Source: Didymodactylos carnosus
Taxonomy: Eukaryota > Rotifera > Eurotatoria > Philodinida > Philodinidae
Direction: 5' to 3'
NCBI GenBank assembly: GCA_905250885.1
Contig: CAJNOQ010000140.1
Coordinates: forward strand, 1-64,000
Length of the DNA: 64,000 nucleotides
A program made the position numbers and the translations under genes. The notes below the pieces were generated by a model, which was given only the letters and a program-made list of their open reading frames with translations, was not told the origin of the DNA and did not search any database. Positions 36,101 to 48,675 of this stretch are shown one piece after another. Every line of letters starts with the position of its first letter. Within the stretch, counting starts at the first letter, position 1.

Positions 36101-38656
36101 CACAGATATAGGTTATCAATGGTTCATGGAGAAAGATTTGATACCAGATTTTTTAAGATTTGCTGAAGAATGTCAAAATTTATCGGTTAGAGGGTAAGCA
36201 GTGTATGTTAACAATTTTACATTAAGTAATAAATTATTTTATATTTTAGAACAGCGTTTTATGCAATTAGTTTAATTGCTTTAACACCTGATGGCGCTGT
36301 AACTTTAAAAAACTACGGTTGGGAAACATATCGTGTACGATCTCATTCTGTGCCATTGAATAATGCTCTAACTGATTCTTATCAACGTCGAATGTCTACA
36401 AGACTTAATACATTGCCATCATCACTAAGCAATCAAGCACATAAAAGTTTTTCTATGCAAGTCACTTCACCATCACCTCTCGCAACGTCAGCATCATCCT
36501 CGACATCAACGTTAAGTTCTAAACGTCCATCTTTGTCAATCGAAATACCAGGAATTCCAAGTGATTTGCTGTCATCTTCCCCGTTGGTGTTAACAAATGC
36601 ATATCTCGATAATATGGATGTTAAATCAAAAAGATCAAACACTGTACCATCGACAATACCAATGAATACAATAAGTGAAAAAACAGATGTCAGACATAGT
36701 GAGAATAAAAATCGATGTCAAATAATGACAGAATTATAATTGTGATTGTTAATTTTTCAGTTGTGATTGCTGAAGAATCAAGTGTGCCGCCATCACCATT
36801 AACGAATTCAGCAGCGTTTGTCTTAGAGCCTAACGCAATTGTTTGTTTTAATGATGGATTAAATTCGGATTTAAATAATCCGACACGAGTTGTCGTACCG
36901 CTGCGTCGTTGTCACAGTATGGCACGTGAACTATATCCTCTGTCATCATATACGCGAGATAGCGGGATCTATAGTACTGGAACCGGCTATATAACAACAG
37001 CCACTGGTACCGGATCAATTTCAATACCATTGGATGATATTGATTTTTCAAGAAGTCCATCGTATGCATCGTATCAAACTGCACCATCAACAGAAGCACA
37101 AGCAACAGAGTCTTTACCATTAGAACGTTTTAGGCCGAGAAGTAAATCAGCACATCAATCGTTAGTTTATAGACAATCGCAAAAATTACAGAAAGTACCG
37201 GGTATGTTTATTGACTAAAGTCCTAATATAAAATTGACAATTATATACTTATGTACTTTTCTTTATTTTCAGAAGTGATACAAGCACTAAAAGCGCCAAC
37301 AACTCGTGGTGGAAATACGGAATCGGCGCAAACGGATGAATTATTTCGTTCTCGTTTGCTACGTTGTAATTTTCTATTAAAACCAGATGCAGCTGGATAC
37401 GAATACATGCGTTATGTTCAAAAAGTTAGCCATGGTACATATTCTCAAATAACAAAAAATAAAGAAATTAAACCAACAACAACAACAGCAAGAAAAAAAG
37501 ATATGCAAACAAGACGAAGAGTCAATTCTTTATTATCTGTTGATGGATCATCATTTTCATCAGGCAATAATGATCATATTCAAACGCCAATTTTACATTT
37601 TCATCATCAATTTACTTCATCATTTTATAAACGAATATATGAACATGAAGAGCAAACAGTTTCAAATGAAGATAAGTATGTGAAGTCTATGAAAATAATG
37701 TATAGATTATTTTCTTGACTATTATATTTATAGTGAATCTAAATATTCTGAATTACGAGATATGGATGATGCTGATGAAGATGAAAATACGTGTTATCGT
37801 GGATTAGCTGTTCCAGTTGATATTAGACAAGTAGTGGAAGTATGATTTTAGTCTGAAACATATGCTCTCATAGATGATTAATATAAATTTCTTCTCTAGC
37901 TATCAGATGGTTATAATTTACCAGTAGAAACTTGGACAGATTTAGTTCGTTCACGGGCAAGCACAAATGCCGATTGTATTCGATCTCGTAGCAATACAAA
38001 TGCTACAAATAATTCTGATGATTCAGGAGGTATAAAAGGATATTTTTCATTATCCCTAGTTGATAACGTATTACTTATTTTATTTATAGAATTTATTCCA
38101 ATTATGTCATCACCAGTAATAATTGATCATCGTTCGCGTGTATGCATGGTGTGTACAAATTCACCACACGATGGTAACGTTGACATAATAAAATTTTATT
38201 TTATTAATTATTATTTTGATGATTTTCTAGATATAAATATTTCCTCACAATTTGGTTTTAATGAGATTAAATCATTGGCAAGTCGTATGATAGCTGGAAT
38301 TCATATTGAAGAAGTTGAAAAAAAACTTTTAAGGTATTTTTCTTTTTTTTAATAGACATAACAAAATTAAAACAAGAAATAATTATTCGTTTTGTTCTAC
38401 ACTATTTTAGTTGGAAAGAGAGTAGTCCATTAATATTTGACGATATTTGTCTTTATTCGGAAATTTGTCGAATTTTATCGTCAAGTAGTGTTAGAGTGAC
38501 AGCACAACGATTTCTTCACGACTTATTTTCCGATTGTCAATTTCAAAATGTAAATTTTAAAATTTTTTAATTTAATATGTATGTTGTTAAATATCTATTT
38601 TATTTCTAGTTTCGTCAACGTCGTTTACATCAACATTCCGAAACAATTGAAGAGAT

Positions 38657-38687
<31 letters not shown>

Positions 38688-38690
38688 TAA
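30145..38690 (+). CDS. RICTOR: Rictor, mTOR complex 2 scaffold subunit (N-terminal exons uncertain)
   Basis: Rictor defines mTORC2, which phosphorylates AKT/SGK/PKC. More than 20 exons follow the family order. 30145-30329 and 30641-30772 give LNDNERIRAAALRAFRFSIH and LDYLVAR (Rictor N-domain). Then come the repeats (ALYNPHILHD; LKAVLRSWIGFTAFCQSSNS; RATLLMANFIWL) and RLYTTSLLRIILRCNTKEFG with QWGIDVLCSKLSDPNQGVIL and LDEALEDK (35294-35458). Next are LEHWDNYFNSHYVTLMENVL and VLPHIYRQICFNYEGFLYLR, and ALAHTASTDIGYQWFMEKDL with IPDFLRFAEECQNLSVRGTA, the conserved Rictor-V domain. A long Ser-rich middle (36350-37210) follows, then CYRGLAVPVDI, and the C-terminal ESSPLIFDDICLYSEICRIL, ending in a run of Asp/Glu. 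An exon at about 29891 (SIEETTENLSFIRYISPHAV) may be the preceding coding exon; the start codon is not fixed. Confidence 0.95.
38654..38687. repeat. GAT trinucleotide run coding the acidic Rictor tail
   Basis: About ten GAT units encode a poly-Asp run just before the Rictor stop codon at 38688-38690. Such a run is liable to length change between individuals. Confidence 0.9.
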
Positions 38691-39573
38691 ATTTAGCATA
38701 ATACCATTTTTCAGTGAATCGTCATCATCATCACTTCAACGTTTTTTCTTATTTTATTTTTTTGTTTTGTAAAAGTGCAATTGTGCAATCTCTGTCAATC
38801 AAAAAACTGCACTATATATTTTATTTCACATATCACTGATACAGTATCTTCCGGTTCTATTTTTACCTCACTTTTGATCTTGGTGCATGTCTTCCATACA
38901 TATAATAAATTTTATTTTTTTGATTATAGTCTTTCTTGTTTTTAATGGAATTTATTATGCATCATGATCGTACGATACTTCTTTTTTTTGTACAATGTCA
39001 AATATTCTTGTTTTGTTCACAGGCGTCTTTCTCCTTCAATATATTGTGTGTTTTTTTTTGTTTTAATGTAGACTGTTCAGTGAATGCAGTTGCAAACAGA
39101 ACAGTAATTCTCTTTAATAAAAATCATTTGTTCTGTTTCTTTTTGGTTTAGTGGTTTAGTTAAACTGACTCAATATTTAAAATAGTCGAGAATTAGACTT
39201 CCATTTGGTGTCTTTATAAAATAAAAGATTAAAGAATCACATGAAAATGGAAGATTTTGGATTAACAGAAAGTTAAAGCGAAAAGAATTTGAAATTTATA
39301 GATGTTTTGATTTTGCATGAAGAATATATTAGTGATTTTTTTTTTTTGATTTTATTTAAAACTAACTCTTCATTCTATCTGTTGTGGTGTTTCATATTCC
39401 AAATGCAATAATATGTTTTTATTGACCTTTTGTCATACTCTTTTTTTCCACTATAACCATGTGAATTAAAGACAGTACTTCTTTCTACATCTGAGTTTAT
39501 TTTTGTTTTGAATGTAATTTCTATTTCTAACTTTTTATTTCTAAAGTTTTCCCCTTTTGTTTGTAATACAAGA
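38691..39573. other. 3' flank of Rictor
   Basis: T-rich, with several AATAAA-like signals (for example about 38903 and 39116). No gene seen. Confidence 0.5.
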
Positions 39574-40566
39574 TACAGTAGACGTCATAAGTCTCGCGCC
39601 ACTTTTTTATTTTGACTCGTGTATTAAAACTACATAACATTAATTTAATTTGATTATATGTCTGTATAGTAGAGGTCGAGTACTATATATATATACACCT
39701 GTTTAATATGAAAAATCCTTGATTATAAAATGCAATAAAAAGAGACAAAGGTCAGTCCTAAGAAAAAAATGACATAAAAAAGACGAAATGATATTGTTGT
39801 TATAGGATACTTTCATGGACAGTCGACCACAAAAAATACAAAGTATTCAGAAAACTTCTCATTTTATCAGACTTTCTAGAGCTTTTTTCGCTGATCATTT
39901 TGGTAAAAAACATTTTGGATTTCATTGAGAAATGACGGTGTTATAGTCAAAATACTAAACACTGTTAAATATCGGATGTCCCAAAATGTTTGCAACATAG
40001 TTTGTTTTGGGAATATCTCTGCACAGGCAAATGACAAAATCTTGATTTTTTTTCAAAAGATGCGCCGTGAAAAGCTCTACAAAACTGTAAGAACAAATCC
40101 TTATTGACTTGTTCGCATGGTTTCTTCCATACTCGAAATGAAAAAATAATACATGATAGTGCTACTTCCCACCGTATTTAACATAATAAAAATGTTTGGA
40201 AGACTTATATTTTGCATGTATCTCGGCTTAAGAAAATGGTAGCACCTTGATTTTTTTTTCAAAAGGTGCGCCGTCGAAAGCTCTATAAAATCTGTATAAA
40301 CAATTCCTATTGTAAAACAAAAACGTTTTCCAAACATTTTTATTATCATTTTGTCTTTTTTTATTTCATTTTTTTCTCATTACTGAACTTTGTTTTTTTT
40401 TTATTGTATTTTTATATTCAAGAGTTTTTCGTATTAAACAGGTGTATATATATATAGTACTCGACCTCTACTATACAGACATATAATCAAATTAAATTAA
40501 TATTGTGTAGTTTTAATACACGAGTTAAAATAAAAAAGTGGCATGAGACTTATGACGTCTACTGTA
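39574..40566. mobile_element. Inverted-repeat element, TA-flanked, about 145-bp arms
   Basis: TA then CAGTAGACGTCATAAGTCTC at 39574 is mirrored by GACTTATGACGTCTACTG then TA ending at 40566. The arms run to about 39720 and from about 40425, and include AGTAGAGGTCGAGTACTATA plus a short AT run. Inside are two direct copies of a roughly 70-bp unit (about 40035-40110 and 40245-40315: TTTTTTCAAAAGATGCGCCG and close variant). There is no coding content. The TA duplication and TIR style suggest Tc1/mariner-type mobilisation. Confidence 0.87.
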
Positions 40567-41564
40567 GATAAGTAAAACGTTTTTTTTGTTTTGTTTTTTA
40601 TTAAACAAATTTGTACTGTCAACTATTTTTGTGTGCCTTACAGAGTCTATTTGTATCATGGAAAGGAGGATAGAGTTAGAGCATTTTATATGTCAAATAC
40701 TTTGACTATAATGATTGTTCCCTATGTAAAATTCAGTTGATGAGTCGCTGCTGTTTGTATTTATTTTAGCCAGACTTCTTATATACTAACTACACAGTAT
40801 GACCAAGTGTTTTACGAATAGTTTCATCTTGAAACGTTAGCACACTGTACAGGATTATTATTACAGTAAACCATTTCATTAACATTTTTTTCAATTTTTC
40901 TCAAAAATTCATCTTAAATTTGTGTTTTAAAGGAAGAGTTAACCTTATTTTTTTTGGATAATGCATATGTGTTTTTTTCGAACAGTAAGAGATATTTTTA
41001 TGACAAAATGGATCGATCATATGGAAAGTAGTGATCATTTTCGTTTGTATTTCATAAAGAGATGTAAACGTGTAAGTTACAAAAATAAAAACAATTCATT
41101 AAATTATAGGATGAAAACAGCAAAAGCCAAATTTCATACAGCTTTTCGTTACAATTACAAAAATAGTTAGATCTTCTCAAAAAAGTTATTTAAAATAACA
41201 GTTTTGTGTCTCAGTTTGAACGGCAAATATTACCTAGTTCTCAGTTTTCCGTCAACACAACAACAATCCATTTTTTAATCAATCAGACAGTTTCACATGA
41301 CAGCACTCAAAAATATTTCCCCTTAAACTTAACTTTGGAATTTTATAAATATTTATTGAAAAAGGTGTATTTTAAACCCTTTTTTGCTTAATTTCGGTAG
41401 CACTATAGAGACTTCAATAATGGATTATCTAAAAAATCACTCTTGATTTAAAAAATTATTTTGTTATATTTATCATAATTATTTAAACGTGCTATCATTG
41501 ATATTGACCATGAACAATAATTCAGGTTAACAGTTATATTTTCAGCTCATTTACAAATATTTCA
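40567..41564. other. Spacer, nothing recognised
   Basis: AT-rich; short frames without family features. Confidence 0.5.
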
Positions 41565-42718
41565 AGGGCTTCTCTCCATCCTTTTGTGACTTTCTGTAGA
41601 AATATTGTCAAACGTAAACTGAAAATGACTAACTCTCATTTTCAAGACTAATTGATCGCGCAATGGGCATCGTTTTGTTTGTGTCTATCAAGATACCACG
41701 GTAACTTTATCCAATGGAGAATATTCTCCAGGTGTAGATTTTTTTCGCTTTATCATCTTTTTCTTGTCGAATTACACAAAATTTTAAAATAGCAAAAACC
41801 AAAATTTTTAGACATTTTTCCGTAGGTCTGCTATAACTCGGAAAGCGAACACTGACAGACAATCAGTTCAGTCTTAAAAGTTGAATCAGCTATGCAATTT
41901 TATCAGGACTGGATTAGATCTCATTAAAATCTATGCTCTGATTCAAAGATGAAAATACTGATCAGTTTATTCATCTCTGAATCTGATAACACAATCAGAA
42001 CTGAGTTTTCTAAAAGTGGCAAGTTCAGATACTTCAGAACTGATTCCGATCAGATTTTCCGAGTATGAGTCATTAGGAGAAAAAGTTTCTTCTAAATAAC
42101 AAAAACTTCTAAACTTTAAGCAGAATTTAGAAATAAACTGAAAATGATTAAATTTTTAAGAACAGTATTACTAAGAGTAGGAATTAATGATTATTACTAA
42201 TAAAAGCGTTTCCACAGCGTCCACAGTCTCATGTGGTTTCTTGAATCAACCTTGAGAGTGCTGATAAGAATATTCAGTTCTGAATCAGTCAGAAGCAAAT
42301 GAGAAAAAAAAAGCTGATCTAGACTCTGATCCAGTCTTGATAAACCTGTTTTTTAAGCTTTTAAGACCGAACTGATTATCTATCAGAGTTCGCTTTCCGA
42401 GTTATAGCAAACATACTGAAAAACGTCTAAAAATTTTGATTTTTGGTCTATTTTAAGATTTCCGTAATTTGACAAGAAAAAGATGATAAAGCGAAAAGAA
42501 ATCTACGCCTGGAGAATATTCTCGATCGAATAAAATTATCGTGGTATCGTAATAGAACAATTTGAAAAACTGAGAGAAACTTGATAGTTAGAGACTTGGG
42601 ACACAAACAAAAAGATGCCCATCGTTATCAGTTAGTCCTGAAAACGAGAATTAATCATTTTCAGTTTACGTCTGACAATATTTCTACGGAAAGTCACAAA
42701 AGGATGGAGAGAAGCCCT
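41565..42718. mobile_element. Foldback element with about 350-bp inverted arms
   Basis: The left arm starts AGGGCTTCTCTCCATCCTTT (41565) and runs to about 41910. The right arm (about 42335-42718) is its reverse, ending AAAGGATGGAGAGAAGCCCT. Shared landmarks are TATTCTCCAGGTGTAGATTT, ATCATCTTTTTCTTG, CTATAACTCGGAAAGCGAAC and GACAATCAGTTC. The centre (41910-42330) is built from imperfect GAATCAG/CTGATCAG-type units in both directions. No coding content and no firm target duplication. Confidence 0.85.
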
Positions 42719-43503
42719 CCAGTATTTGAATAATCATTTTTATATTCTTATAAAAATAAGGATCTTCGGATAGATATTTTTGATAAAGTCGTAGCTCGAT
42801 CTTCAAAGGAGAATAATCGTAAAAAGCTCATCCAGTAATTTCATAAATTTGTTTTTAAACTTTTACTTTATGGAATAGGAGTTTTATATTTTTAAAACAC
42901 AGTTAGACGAAAAGCAGGATGGGGATTATCCCCATCTACTTTTCACATTATTGATTTTTGACATACGCTGAACTTCGAATGAATTCCATCAGTCAGTATG
43001 TTGTGGACTAGAAATAATTGACAACTTTTCGATACGGAGCTCGGACATATCAAGTGCCACATGAAATATAAAGAACACATGGCATCCTATCATGTTTTAA
43101 CGTATGTAAAAGAATCGGAATGCTATAAAAATTAACAAACGAAATATAATACTTTGACTGTTGTTATTGTAGTACCATACATTATAGATTTTTCCAAGGT
43201 AGAAGGATGTAGTCGATTTGAGTATATATGTAGTTTGATTCTACATATTACAAGGGATTACTTCTTGTATTAGTAGCTTACTACTTTTCGTCACTGTCTT
43301 ATACGAGAGATATTGTATGTATCATACGATCATTATACTGTTGAATACTGCTTTTTATTAAACAATTAGCAAACAAACATAGAAAAAAACACAAAAACGT
43401 TGCTTTTCAGATCAAAATTTAGGCACATTAAAAGACTACAAAAAAAAAATGAAGAGACACGCAGGAAAAGAAATCAACAAATATAACCTTACTTGTTATT
43501 AAA
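42719..43503. other. Spacer / 3' flank of the WSC-EGF gene
   Basis: No coding-like frame or repeat with clear ends. Confidence 0.5.
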
Positions 43504-46500
43504 CTATTCTTTCAACAGATCATTCGTTGTAATAAAACCCGGATTTGCATATTCTCGATATGTTCGTCGAGATGTTTTTGAACCATGAGTATTTGTTATA
43601 GGTGTACGAGTACGTGAATTTGGATCATATACATAAACCGGATCTTCTTTCCTATTAAAAGTTAATATAATTAAAATTAATTGTGGAATTGTGTATTTTT
43701 CACTCTCTGAGAACACGCACAAATGTTAGTGACTGCGATTAAATATAAACGAGCAGAATCACTCATAAAGGTAAACAACTGTTAGACGACCCACTATTAT
43801 GTGCAATAGAAGATGAAGTGAGCAATGATTTGCCTTGATTGACTTTTCAAAGAAACCAGGTTGAGAAATAGTTATGTGCGTATTAAACTTAGCATCTGTG
43901 TTAAACTTTTAAGTAATAATTCTTATTTCTATTTACCGCTCGATTTTATAAACTCGTTTTTAAAATTCTTATTTCATTATCCCTGCAATTGAAACGCTGT
44001 TTAATATCATCTGAATTTCAGTCATCATTCTCAACTATTGCTGTCGTCAGATGACAACGGCTATTTTCTTTTATAATAACTTGTTGAACTGTCTCTCTTA
44101 CCTTTTCGATCTATTCTTACAACACAAAAATATAATTAATATAATTATTAAGACAGATAAAAGAACAGCAATAGGTATAATCCAGGCCAACTAAATGAGA
44201 ATGCATAAAGTTTAGAGATGTTTAAGGATCATTAATATTAATACATACATTAATCAGTGAAAAACTCGATCGTTGTTTAATTAAAATGACTGAAACACTA
44301 ATATAACGTAAAATATCAACATTTTATCTCAGTTTAACCCTACTCACCTCTATCTTTGCATCTATTTCCTGCGAATCCATTAAAACATTGGCACGTAAAT
44401 CCACCCATTTGGTTTTCGATACATGTTCCAGCCTGAGAACATGAATCCTTTTGACATGGACTAATAATTTCAATTTTAACTTCATTTTCACAACGATTGC
44501 CTGTATAATTGGATAAACAATTACAAATGAATCCACCACTCAATGTTTGTGTACATGTTCCACTGTTTTGACATGTTTCTGATGTGCATATCGGTATATT
44601 AATTACTTATATAAATAAAAACATGACAAATGAGATTTATGATGTATGATGCAACTACCAGACAACTACCTTTTTCACATGAGGCTCCCGCAAAGCCTTT
44701 TAAGCAAGAACATTCGAAATAGCCGTCGTGCGTCACCATACAAGTTGAATTATTTTTACATCGATTACGTGGACAAGCGAGATATTGTTCACAGTTTCTA
44801 CCATGAAAAGCTTCTGTACATTGGCATTTATATTGCTGTTGTTGATCGTTCATCGTTACGGAACTGCACATCCCATTATTCATGCAAGGTTTAAATTGAC
44901 ACAGATCGGAAGAAAAATCTAGAGAAGCGGAGGAATCGCATGAACACCGAAAGAAACTAGGTTATAGGAAGTTTTTATACCACTCACTTTCTGAACATGT
45001 TGGACCAGTTCTATTTGGGGGACACGCACAATAAGAGCCAAGTTCCATTGGAATACATGTTGCTGACGCATCACAAGGATTACTGCTGCAAGTGTCAATC
45101 AGTGTACAACTTTATAAAATAAGAGAATAATAATAGCGTTAAAAGAGAATTACATTCGTTCTTTTGCCGCTTACTGTGTGCCAGAATATGGTTCCAAACA
45201 GCGACAATACGAATTTTGTTCAATTGTATTGTAGCATATTCCTCTGCCATTACAAATTGTACCCGGACAATATTTGCTAACATTACAATAGGGCTCTAAT
45301 AATTGATTATCATTACACAAACAAATGTATCCATCTTGTACACTTAAGCAGACGCTATCAGCGTGTGGACATGGATTTGAATAACATGGGCCAATGGTGA
45401 TATCACAATATTTTCCCATGTAACCAGGTGGACACGAACATTCAATATGACCCATATCTGTCATATAACATCTACCGCCATTCAAACAAAAACCTTCGTA
45501 GCATAGAGATGAACGATCACGAACTAGAAAGAAAAGTTAAAAGTCTATTACCAAGTTGACTTCAGCATACAGACACGTTACATTGTCTCGTTTGACAATG
45601 TCTTCCTGAATAGTTATTTGAACATAAACACGTATAATTTGAAGTGCCATTTTTCGCTATACATTGTCCATTGTTTTGACATGGAGACGATTGCAAACAA
45701 ACATTAATTGGATCTACAAATTTATCAAGTATGATTCTACATACATAATAATACTTTCTCTCCTACATTACTTACCGCACTTTCCAACAATTTGTGGTTT
45801 TTGTTTATCAATCGTCCATGTATAACCATCAGCGCATGCGCATCGTTTTTCTTTGAAACAGACTAAACCCAATGTTGAATTGCAATCTTGATTTTTAACA
45901 CACGGACTATGAAATATACCATAACGATTAATCATAGGAACAATTTCTAAACAAAAAAATGAGTCATGAAATTCGATATAATTTTAATTCAGTTGTTGTA
46001 TTCACTTACCATTACAATACAAACCAGTATGCACTTGATCACACACACATTTGAAATTATTATCATTCACTCGGTAACATGTACTATTGACAGAACATAG
46101 ATTTTGTTGACATGGATCATTTACTTCACATTGTAAGCCAATTTTATTTGATGGACATTTACAAGAAAAATTTGTTCCGTTTCTCAAACATGTTCCACCA
46201 AAATAACATGGCTGCGAAGCACAAGGGGAAATAAATTCACACATATTTCCATAGAATCTTGATTCATCACATCGACACATTGTTTTATTTTGACTAATTA
46301 TGCATCGACCACCGTGATGACATCCACATTTCAATTCACAGCGTTCACCATGAAATTCCGATGGACACTTACAACTTAATGTTGTTAGTTGATGTGCATT
46401 ACATTCACCACCGTTCAGACACGAACTATTTTGACACAAACATCCAAATGAACCATTAGAATAAGATAAGCATTGACCATATTGACAAACAGTTGACAGT

Positions 46501-47205
46501 CGACATGGATCAACTAATAAATAAAAAAATTTAACTACCAGTTACAATAATTGAAGATAGGTGCTTACTCACGGTGTTCACAATTTAATCCTAGTCGTCC
46601 TTGTTTACATTTGCACGTATATGTTTCATTCACCAAAGCTGTGTAAGTACTACTGCAGATACCATCAGCTTGACATGGATTGCTTTTGCATGGCGATGGA
46701 GAAAAAGTAAAACCATTTGACAGTGTAGAAGATAAACCAGCATATTGAGAATCTAAAATAAGAAGCTCTCATCATGTGGTTGTTATACTCTTGCTCTGAC
46801 ACAATTAATGTTCAAACTCGAAAAACACTTACTTATAATAGTTACTGTTAAGTTTGTTTGATAAACAGAATTACATAATTCTCCTCCGCATGTTTCATTT
46901 CTATTACCAGCACACAACCATGAACAGCAAGAAGATTGCTCTTGAGCATTTGAATAGTTATACACCACGCCACAATAACATTCGGTACTGAAATTAGAGC
47001 AAATTCAATTGGTCTAAAACAATCTTGTTCATGAAATTTGAATACCTGAATTGTACTGCTGCATAAAGAAATGCGTGCTCTGCACAATAATTCGTACACA
47101 TCTCCACTGTCATAGAATTTGAAACAAACGGTTGTGATAGACCATTTAAAATGCGTTGATGACGTTTATCTTTATAACAGCCGATATACGTTACGGTTTG
47201 AATAG
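43504..47205 (-). CDS. WSC-domain and multi-EGF single-pass membrane protein (5' end unresolved)
   Basis: Minus strand, many exons. The first one seen (about 47105-47205) and the next (about 46848-46990) form a WSC carbohydrate-binding domain: TVTYIGCYKDKRHQRILNGL, MCTNYCAEHAFLYAAVQF, ECYCGVVYNY, CCSWLCAGNRNETCGGELCN. Then about a dozen EGF-like modules follow (for example CQNSSCLNGGECNAHQLTTL at about 46400; CQNSGTCTQTLSGGFICNC at about 44550; CFNGFAGNRC at about 44360). A membrane exon at 44102-44190 reads LAWIIPIAVLLSVLIIILII then FLCCKNRSK. The last exon, 43504-43651, gives a short tail with KTSRRTYREYANPGFITTND. So the ectodomain is extracellular with a small cytoplasmic tail. The signal-peptide exon was not found and may lie beyond the MITE at 47271-47575. 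Ligand and role are unknown; a receptor or adhesion role is inferred from the domains. Confidence 0.85.
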
Positions 47206-47270
47206 CTTAAAAGACACGTATAAATTATCTTCATGGTATGGATCAAATTAATCATAATATTTAATTGTTA

Positions 47271-47575
47271 TTAGCAAGTAGTGACCGCCCGAAGAGAACA
47301 TATAAAGTTTTCGGAGGGGTCCGTACGGGTCGGACCAAATATATTCTACGGTCCGGCCCGTAGAGTGTATAGAACGGATACTCAAAGAACAGCTAACTTC
47401 GTCAGCATCTTTTTTCCACATTTAATGTGAACGTTGCCTTTCGATATTTTACCGACCTTTTGGGAAAAAGGCTGGGCCCTCATGCGGACCCTCAAATGAC
47501 AGCCCGGTCCAGTCCGACCCATAAACACGTTTTCAAAAAAGTCGGCTCGGCCCCTGCCGATCTTTGTTAGCAAGT
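47271..47575. mobile_element. hAT-type MITE with 8-9-bp target duplication
   Basis: TTAGCAAGT occurs at 47271-47279 and at 47567-47575 and flanks an insert of about 287 bp. The insert is GC-rich with GGTCCG/CGGACC-type repeats (GTCCGTACGGGTCGGACC near 47320; CGGTCCAGTCCGACCC near 47505). The terminal repeats are weak (TAGTGACCG against CAAAGATCGG), so the hAT assignment rests mainly on the duplication length. It lies just upstream of the first recognised exon of the WSC-EGF gene. Confidence 0.7.
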
Positions 47576-48260
47576 GTGCCAGTGCCTTTTAGAACTATAA
47601 TTTGTTCTTTTTGTAAATGTTCCAGTTTGGTAGAATTAACTAGAAGTTTCTGAACTTTTTATTGTACTACATAATGTCGTACCAAAACTTTAGAATAAGT
47701 ATAATGCAATGCGAATAACTTTAAAATGAGAGTAGAGACAGCGTAGTTTCTTTCAAGTTGTCATAATTTTTAGATTTATTATATTTAATCGACTCGTGTA
47801 ACTCTGTTTTAATATTATTCAATTACAATATTTCACGATCGTTATATAAGTGATGATGTTTGTCACTATCGTTCTCTATAATCTTCTCGCAAAGTTCATA
47901 CCCTTGTTCATCCCCTGTAAATATATAAACGTCAGAAGAACGATTTGAAAAAGGTCATTTATGACTTTCCTTTTATATCTGTGTGTGTACAAATAAACAA
48001 ACAAACAAAGTGTTGGGAGTGGTCAATCCCTTCATGCAGGTGCAGAAGTAAATTATTATTTTTTCATAATATGTATCAGCCTTGATGTTAATTGTAATTA
48101 CTATGCATTCGACAAGATTAAACAGAAAGTTTAGGATTGATAAATATTCGAAGATCAGGAAAATGCTTCCTTCATTGTATGGTTCGACAAAAAGATTATT
48201 CGTCTCATTATTATAAAAAAACACATTAAAATTAGTGGGTTTTTTAGATAATAGAAAGCA
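47576..48260. other. Upstream flank of the WSC-EGF gene
   Basis: Searched for a signal-peptide exon on the minus strand; none convincing was found. AT-rich. Confidence 0.4.
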
Positions 48261-48675
48261 ATCAGCAACAGAGATGTGCACGGATACCGTTTTCGTACCC
48301 GTACCCGATCCGAAATATTTCTTTTCCACCCGTAACAGATCCGACCCGAGAACTTCGTATCCGTACCCGACCCGTATCCGACTTATGCCTAAAAATTTTC
48401 TCCTTTTCGTTTTCCGGCTAAAAACTTTTGTTTTTCGACTGGAGATGATAAATTATTATTACGTTCTGTTTTTAAGTAACTGTTTTTAAAAACTTCATGT
48501 ATTTTAGCTAAAATCTTGTATTGTTTTTTCACTAAAATTTTGTGGTTCTCCACTGAAACCTTCCGATTTTGGGGGTAAATAAAAGGAAACGGAATCCATA
48601 CCCGAACTGCTCTACTCGTACCCGACCCGATCCGAAGGTTGGATACGGATCGGGTTGCACATCTCTAAACAGCAT
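48261..48675. mobile_element. hAT-type MITE with imperfect 8-bp target duplication
   Basis: The element spans 48269-48667. It starts CAGAGATGTGCACGGATACC and ends GGGTTGCACATCTCTA. Flanks are ATCAGCAA (48261-48268) and AACAGCAT (48668-48675), 6 of 8 matching. The ends carry many CCCGTACCCGA/GGATACGGATCGGG units. The plus- and minus-strand frames inside are by-products of these repeats, not genes. Confidence 0.8.

Noticed and set aside
36433-37120. Minus-strand frames over the Rictor Ser-rich region
   Set aside because: Shadows of the Rictor exons; codon pattern and splice signals favour the plus strand.
48235-48489. Open frames on both strands around the repeat CCCGTACCC
   Set aside because: They fall inside the 48269-48667 MITE and are produced by its short repeats.
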